From Reichenbachiella sp. 5M10 (GTDB taxonomy: Bacteria; Bacteroidota; Bacteroidia; Cytophagales; Cyclobacteriaceae): a stretch of DNA of 64,000 nt. The notes beneath the pieces are model-generated. The model was not told the DNA's origin, searched no databases, and saw nothing but the letters and a program-made list of their open reading frames with translations. Within the stretch, counting starts at the first letter, position 1. Each line of letters starts with the position of its first letter. The DNA is taken from contig NZ_MDGR01000007.1 in NCBI RefSeq assembly GCF_002742335.1, positions 3,104,501 through 3,168,500 of the forward strand, written 5' to 3'. This document shows, one piece after another, positions 61,001 to 64,000 of this stretch. The position numbers and the translations under genes were made by a program.

Positions 61001-61469
61001 AGTTACCGAAGTAATAGAAGACTTGCAACAACTCATACAGTCCAAAAAAGCTAAAATTGAAGTAGGTAGATTGCCTCGAATATATGCCTATGAAACGGAG
61101 CTGCGTCAAGTCTTTCAGAACCTGATTTCTAATGCTCTAAAATTTCAAAAAGCAAATCATACATGCGACATTCAAATCAACTATCTGGAGTTGGAAAATC
61201 ATCACCAATTCTCTGTTTCTGACAATGGGATCGGTATTGCGTCAAAGGATATTGACCGCATATTTCATATCTTTCAAAAACTTCATCTGTCTCAAACCTA
61301 TGAAGGACACGGTATTGGTCTAGCCTATTGCAAAAAAATCATTGAGCTACATGACGGAGACATCTGGGCTGAGTCAGAAAAGGGCAAAGGAAGCACTTTC
61401 TATTTTACACTCTCTAAATCTCAAAGCTATAACTCTACAATCAAACTCGCTCCTATTGATCATCATTGA
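58092..61469 (+). CDS. Multi-PAS sensor histidine kinase (soluble)
   Basis: A 1125-residue cytoplasmic kinase with about seven PAS-type sensor modules in a row (roughly 10-120, 135-240, 250-360, 365-480, 490-610, 620-735 and 755-865), then a coiled coil (about 865-895), a HisKA domain with ASHDLQEPLRTISNY (phospho-His about 900) and a HATPase_c domain: N box QNLISNALKFQ, G1 DNGIGI, G2 EGHGIGLAYCKKI. No membrane segment, no receiver domain, and no response regulator beside it, so it is an orphan whose signals are probably internal (redox, ligands). Base composition looks more AT-rich than its neighbours. Confidence 0.92.
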   Translation: MRNLQDLVNTINSPIALINNDYKLEFANPSFCEFTNCTAESLIGKPISEVNPNLWSHAIGNKFEACLKGHPVDPEPYSVSQGSFSLNFTPHIDEKNEICAVFITVNLSESIDKAKNTDFYQEESFIQQINALPDSFLILQDGRIKLVNDMLCQISGYSKKELLNQDFTKFTAPEVFEKLQSFHKNRAQGLDAPLRYESIALSKSGKRIPVETTIVPTIFQMKPAWQVVLRDITDYKTTLNQLRESEEKYRFIAETTLDGIFIHDNGVVIECNQAMLNITGYTKEEIIGVNLLDVVLSKNESKSIQAQLTKKHAKPYIVNVKKKDGSLFKAEVEGQMTQYKGKKVRLASFKDVTERFKAEQDLQKFKTIADKSLYGNVIANLDGSMIYVNEYFAKKHGYSRDELIGKKLTIFHTSEQNKILIEAIPDLIKNGHIENIETTNVHKNGMEFPMQMSVTCINDENEHPAFIGVSAFDLSDRKKSEAAIRLSEEKFRELYDQSPVAIQYYGKDGELLDVNKKTLQLFGIKSQDAIAPFNMWDSEHFTEKNKQELKSGKTITISSTLDFDVIKKHNYFKTSKKGLHYIELQIAPLLIQHKAMSYLVYMTDVTERKNAEENFAKEKELLNAIIDNIPVLLTRYDPSSNVQFLNKEFEKKVGWKTAELQTIDLLNKVYPDPDYREKALAYMQKATSEWKEFRITSKFGHHIDSEWCNIKLDGGVQIGIGIDITDRKKAENQLRHHQELLNEMGRIAMVGAWEFDPATGKGFWTDEVARIHDLDPTETTSMELGLTFYKPESRVKIEMAIQAAIDSGTPYDLKLELISKKGIHKWVRTIGHPTKQNGKVVKIQGSFQDITEMKKAEEELQKNRNKLAEINENLENRVKERTAKLEQKNKELEQFSYIASHDLQEPLRTISNYIQVVHEDFEDTLSEEVLVYLQAISKSTERMRALIFALMNFSRLGHNRSLTEVNSEKIVTEVIEDLQQLIQSKKAKIEVGRLPRIYAYETELRQVFQNLISNALKFQKANHTCDIQINYLELENHHQFSVSDNGIGIASKDIDRIFHIFQKLHLSQTYEGHGIGLAYCKKIIELHDGDIWAESEKGKGSTFYFTLSKSQSYNSTIKLAPIDHH

Positions 61470-61760
61470 ATAAGTAAGTAAGAGTGTCATTCTCCTATCC
61501 ACCAAAAAAATCGCCATCTTCACGAACCATATCAAGCTTCAAAGGTCATCCCTAATTCTCTAGTCTTTCAAGTCCTTTGACAACTACCCTAGATGCACAT
61601 ATGACTAGCGAAGACAAGCCTCACATCCAAGAGCAATCAAATAGGCCCGCAGAGCCACAGTACTCACCAATACGTCTCCATGTCTAGGCCTCAAAAAAAC
61701 TGTAAAAACTATCTGCAACAAAACTCACCCATTCTTGTCCCTTCGGTCAATAATCTAATC
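61470..61760. other. Gene-free stretch between the PAS kinase and the antiporter
   Basis: About 290 bases with no coding signal and no clear hairpin. It must hold the end of the kinase transcript and the antiporter promoter. I see only a -7-like box at its right end. Confidence 0.5.
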
Positions 61761-61768
61761 TATTTTTG
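61761..61768 (+). promoter_or_regulatory. -7-like box directly before the antiporter gene
   Basis: TATTTTTG matches TAnnTTTG and ends five bases before the ATG at 61774. No TTTG at the right spacing upstream (a CTTG lies 23 bases away). If real, the mRNA would be nearly leaderless. Confidence 0.25.
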
Positions 61769-61773
61769 AACTC

Positions 61774-63249
61774 ATGGATATTACCATCGAAAACATACTT
61801 CTGATTGGGTCACTGCTCCTACTGGCCAGTGTCGTTGCAGGCAAGACGTCCTACAAATACGGTATACCGACGTTGATACTCTTCTTGATCGTAGGCATGG
61901 CCGCTGGCACAGATGGCTTGGGTATCGAGTTTGATGACCCACAACTTGCGCAGTTTATCGGAATCGTATCGCTCAATTTTATTTTGTTTTCGGGAGGACT
62001 AGAGACCAACTGGGGCAGCATCAAACCTGTGCTTTGGCAAGGCATCTCCCTCTCCACAGTAGGTGTACTGCTGACGGCTACACTGATGGGTATTTTCATC
62101 TGGCTCATCACCGATTTGAGTATCTACGAAGGCTTACTCATGGGAGCCATCGTTTCTTCCACGGATGCAGCAGCAGTATTCTCCATTCTCCGTTCCAAAA
62201 ACCTCGCGCTCAAAAACAACCTCCGCCCTACCCTCGAGCTCGAAAGCGGAAGCAATGACCCCATGGCCTATGTCCTCACCATTGCCTTTTTGGGACTGGT
62301 CATCAACGAAGACCTAGGACTCTGGTCCATTGTCCCTTTGTTTTTCAAACAAATGCTCATCGGTGGATGCAGTGGACTACTGTTTGGCAAGGTGAGCAAA
62401 TACACCATCAACAAAATCGAACTTGGGTTTGAAGGACTCTACCCCGTACTAGTCATCGCCCTGATGTTCATTACTTTCTCTGCTACAGATTTCATCGGAG
62501 GCAACGGCTTCTTGGCGGTGTATCTATGTGCAGTCTATCTCGGCAACCAAAACATCATCCACAAGAAAACCATCCTCAAGCTATTTGATGGATTGGCATG
62601 GCTCATGCAAATCATCCTCTTTTTGACACTTGGATTGTTGGTGTACCCATCTCATGTGTTACCCTTTGTCGGTATTGGCATTTTGGTTTCCGTGTTCCTT
62701 ATTTTTGTGGCCAGGCCACTCAGTGTATTCCTGAGTCTGAGCCCATTCAAGATGAAAATGAGACGCAGATTCTACGTCTCATGGGTGGGACTCAGAGGAG
62801 CGGTCCCGATCGTCTTTGCGACCTATCCGATGCTCGCTGGCATTGACAAGGCAGATATGATTTTCAATATTGTATTTTTCATCTCCTTGACGTCTGTCAT
62901 CATCCAAGGCACCTCTCTATCGTTGGTTGCCAAATGGCTCAAGGTAGCACTGCCAGAAGCTGTCAAACGAAAAACTCCCGTAGACCTACTCCTCTCCGAA
63001 GATGCTAAAACTGCCATGGCAGAAATTGAAATTCCAAGAAACAGTTTTCCCGTAGGGATGAAAATAGTAGATATCAAGTTTCCAAAATCAACCATCATCG
63101 CAATGATCAGCCGAGACAGTAAGTTCATCACACCAAGTGGAGCCACAGTCATAGAAGCCAAAGACATCCTCATGATCCTCTCCGACAGCCAAGAAGGCAT
63201 CGCAGCGGTATACGACCTACTACAGATCAAAAAACAACGCGCACGCTGA
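61774..63249 (+). CDS. Cation/H+ antiporter with TrkA-C domain (CvrA/NhaP2-like)
   Basis: A 491-residue inner-membrane antiporter of the CPA1 family. The first ~385 residues make 12-13 membrane helices and include the GSNDPMAYVL motif with the transport Asp (about residue 163) and the VGLRGAVPIVFAT block. The C-terminal part (about 410-488) is a TrkA-C/RCK_C domain (FPVGMKIVDIKFPKSTIIAMISRD), which binds nucleotides or ions and points to a K+/H+ rather than Na+/H+ exchanger of the CvrA type. Stand-alone gene; its stop is two bases from that of the convergent gene. Confidence 0.92.
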   Translation: MDITIENILLIGSLLLLASVVAGKTSYKYGIPTLILFLIVGMAAGTDGLGIEFDDPQLAQFIGIVSLNFILFSGGLETNWGSIKPVLWQGISLSTVGVLLTATLMGIFIWLITDLSIYEGLLMGAIVSSTDAAAVFSILRSKNLALKNNLRPTLELESGSNDPMAYVLTIAFLGLVINEDLGLWSIVPLFFKQMLIGGCSGLLFGKVSKYTINKIELGFEGLYPVLVIALMFITFSATDFIGGNGFLAVYLCAVYLGNQNIIHKKTILKLFDGLAWLMQIILFLTLGLLVYPSHVLPFVGIGILVSVFLIFVARPLSVFLSLSPFKMKMRRRFYVSWVGLRGAVPIVFATYPMLAGIDKADMIFNIVFFISLTSVIIQGTSLSLVAKWLKVALPEAVKRKTPVDLLLSEDAKTAMAEIEIPRNSFPVGMKIVDIKFPKSTIIAMISRDSKFITPSGATVIEAKDILMILSDSQEGIAAVYDLLQIKKQRAR

Positions 63250-63251
63250 CC

Positions 63252-64000
63252 TTAGCTACTGACCCGGTCGATTCCTACGGATGATTTGATGCCACTGAGT
63301 ACGGATTTCCACCAATAGGCAAACTCTGATTTCTTGGCTTCTCTCTCAAAGCTGATGTCCCCCTCCCGATAGTTGTTCTTGTTTGGATCGTTGCTCTTGC
63401 GTACAATGAAAACATTCGCCAAAAACGAACTCACCTCCTGCTGTCTACTCTGATCTCTGGTCTCAGGATCTATCAGTCGAAATGTCAAATCCTCATAATG
63501 CATATTCATACGACCTGATGACTCTTGAGCTTGGTATTGAAAGGCAAAATCCAAATGCTGGAGCCTTCCAGAGCGGATTTCTAATCCCACTCCAGGAATG
63601 GTCATGGAATTGGCCTGTGCAAAATCCATCGCTCCCAACTCCCCTGATACTCGACATGGAATCGGAGAGGAATTCAACTCAAAATGCGCCTTCAACTTAC
63701 CCTGTCCGAGCAAAACTGCCTGTGCATCCATGACGAGAGGTTTCTGATCCATAGATGAGATATGGTAAAGTGTCGCATAGAGATTTGTAAAAGACACCTT
63801 GCCTGGAGCACTCGCATCTGGAAACAATTCCTCATGAACGATCGTTGATTTGACAATACTCACCGTATCGATCTGAAACTTGACTGGGGCGGACTGGATC
63901 CAATCCGCAATCAGTTTCTGATCCGGCTTATCACCAAAAGGAAGCCGCTTATTTTTGTAAGACAGCAAGTGGCACGTATCGATATCTATACGCTGACACT
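63252..64000 (-). CDS. C-terminal part of a large AsmA-like/hypothetical exported protein (partial)
   Basis: The frame is open to the right edge, so the N-terminus is outside the window; about 249 residues are visible. Beta-rich segments alternate, as in AsmA/DUF748-like proteins that bridge the periplasm: ADWIQSAPVKFQIDTVSIVK, GKVSFTNLYATLYHIS, LGQGKLKAHFELN, and a last amphipathic stretch AYWWKSVLSGIKSSVGI. I infer the family only from general pattern, not a firm motif. The stop at 63252 nearly meets the antiporter stop. Confidence 0.6.
   Translation of the reverse strand, partial: CQRIDIDTCHLLSYKNKRLPFGDKPDQKLIADWIQSAPVKFQIDTVSIVKSTIVHEELFPDASAPGKVSFTNLYATLYHISSMDQKPLVMDAQAVLLGQGKLKAHFELNSSPIPCRVSGELGAMDFAQANSMTIPGVGLEIRSGRLQHLDFAFQYQAQESSGRMNMHYEDLTFRLIDPETRDQSRQQEVSSFLANVFIVRKSNDPNKNNYREGDISFEREAKKSEFAYWWKSVLSGIKSSVGIDRVSS

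Noticed and set aside
1-64000. CRISPR arrays, insertion sequences, prophage or integron signatures
   Set aside because: No regularly spaced direct repeats, transposase, integrase or terminal inverted repeat pairs were seen in reading the window.

Overview
The window looks like chromosomal DNA of a marine-type Bacteroidota, most likely of the order Cytophagales. The evidence is a primary sigma factor without region 1.1, promoters of the Bacteroidetes type (TTTG, then about 19-20 bases, then TAnnTTTG), a type IX secretion C-terminal sorting domain, an ExbB/ExbD motor with an extra small membrane protein, and a flexirubin-type aryl polyene gene cluster. Placement below phylum is inference. No insertion sequence, prophage, CRISPR array or rRNA operon was seen; one tRNA gene (Ser, GGA) is present.

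Layout. 1-5.3 kb: the end of a branched-chain 2-oxoacid dehydrogenase-type E1 gene running off the left edge, alanine dehydrogenase, a small nuclease-fold protein, AMP nucleosidase and an MFS permease. 5.3-7.6 kb: an ExbB / small membrane protein / ExbD / ExbD energy-transducing operon ending in a clear terminator. 7.7 kb: tRNA-Ser. 7.8-14.9 kb: an eight-gene minus-strand operon with 4-base overlaps (flippase-like membrane protein, two family 2 glycosyltransferases, small winged-helix-like protein, SpoIIE-type phosphatase, polysaccharide deacetylase, TatD nuclease, asparaginase). 15-17.3 kb: ruvC, a CBS-domain protein and rpoD with its promoter and terminator. 17.4-22.9 kb: a DUF1800/DUF1501 pair with an outer-membrane barrel and a lipoprotein. 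23-28 kb: housekeeping-like enzymes (SDR, HD hydrolase, HAD, UPF1-like helicase), a secreted hypothetical and a frameshifted RDD gene. 28-31.4 kb: family 1 glycosidase, MurG-like glycosyltransferase, LpxH-like phosphatase and a 51-codon ORF.

31.6-57 kb is the most interesting part: a divergent aryl polyene/flexirubin-type pigment cluster. Leftward from 43.94 kb run a tyrosine ammonia-lyase-like gene, ketoreductase, three ketosynthases with catalytic Cys, two Cys-less ketosynthase-like partners, two acyl carrier proteins, two hot-dog dehydratases, a thioesterase, an LpxL-type acyltransferase, a LolA-like carrier, a polysaccharide deacetylase and a glycosyltransferase-DUF2062 fusion. Rightward are a trifunctional exporter/acyltransferase/methyltransferase, a separate methyltransferase, and a second tight operon of a C45 Ntn-hydrolase, holo-ACP synthase, aryl-acid ligase, CrtI-like oxidoreductase and alpha/beta hydrolase, facing a flavin-halogenase-like gene. 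A coherent reading is: tyrosine is deaminated to 4-coumarate, loaded on ACP by the ligase, extended by KS/CLF pairs with ketoreduction and dehydration to a conjugated polyene, tailored by methylation and perhaps halogenation, and moved to the outer membrane by the RND exporter and LolA. The DarA/DarB genes that would make the dialkylresorcinol half of a true flexirubin are not in this window.

57-64 kb: MOSC protein, a long multi-PAS histidine kinase of more AT-rich composition, a K+/H+ or Na+/H+ antiporter with a TrkA-C domain, and the C-terminal part of a large AsmA-like protein running off the right edge. All functions are read from sequence motifs and remembered family features; nothing was searched or computed.
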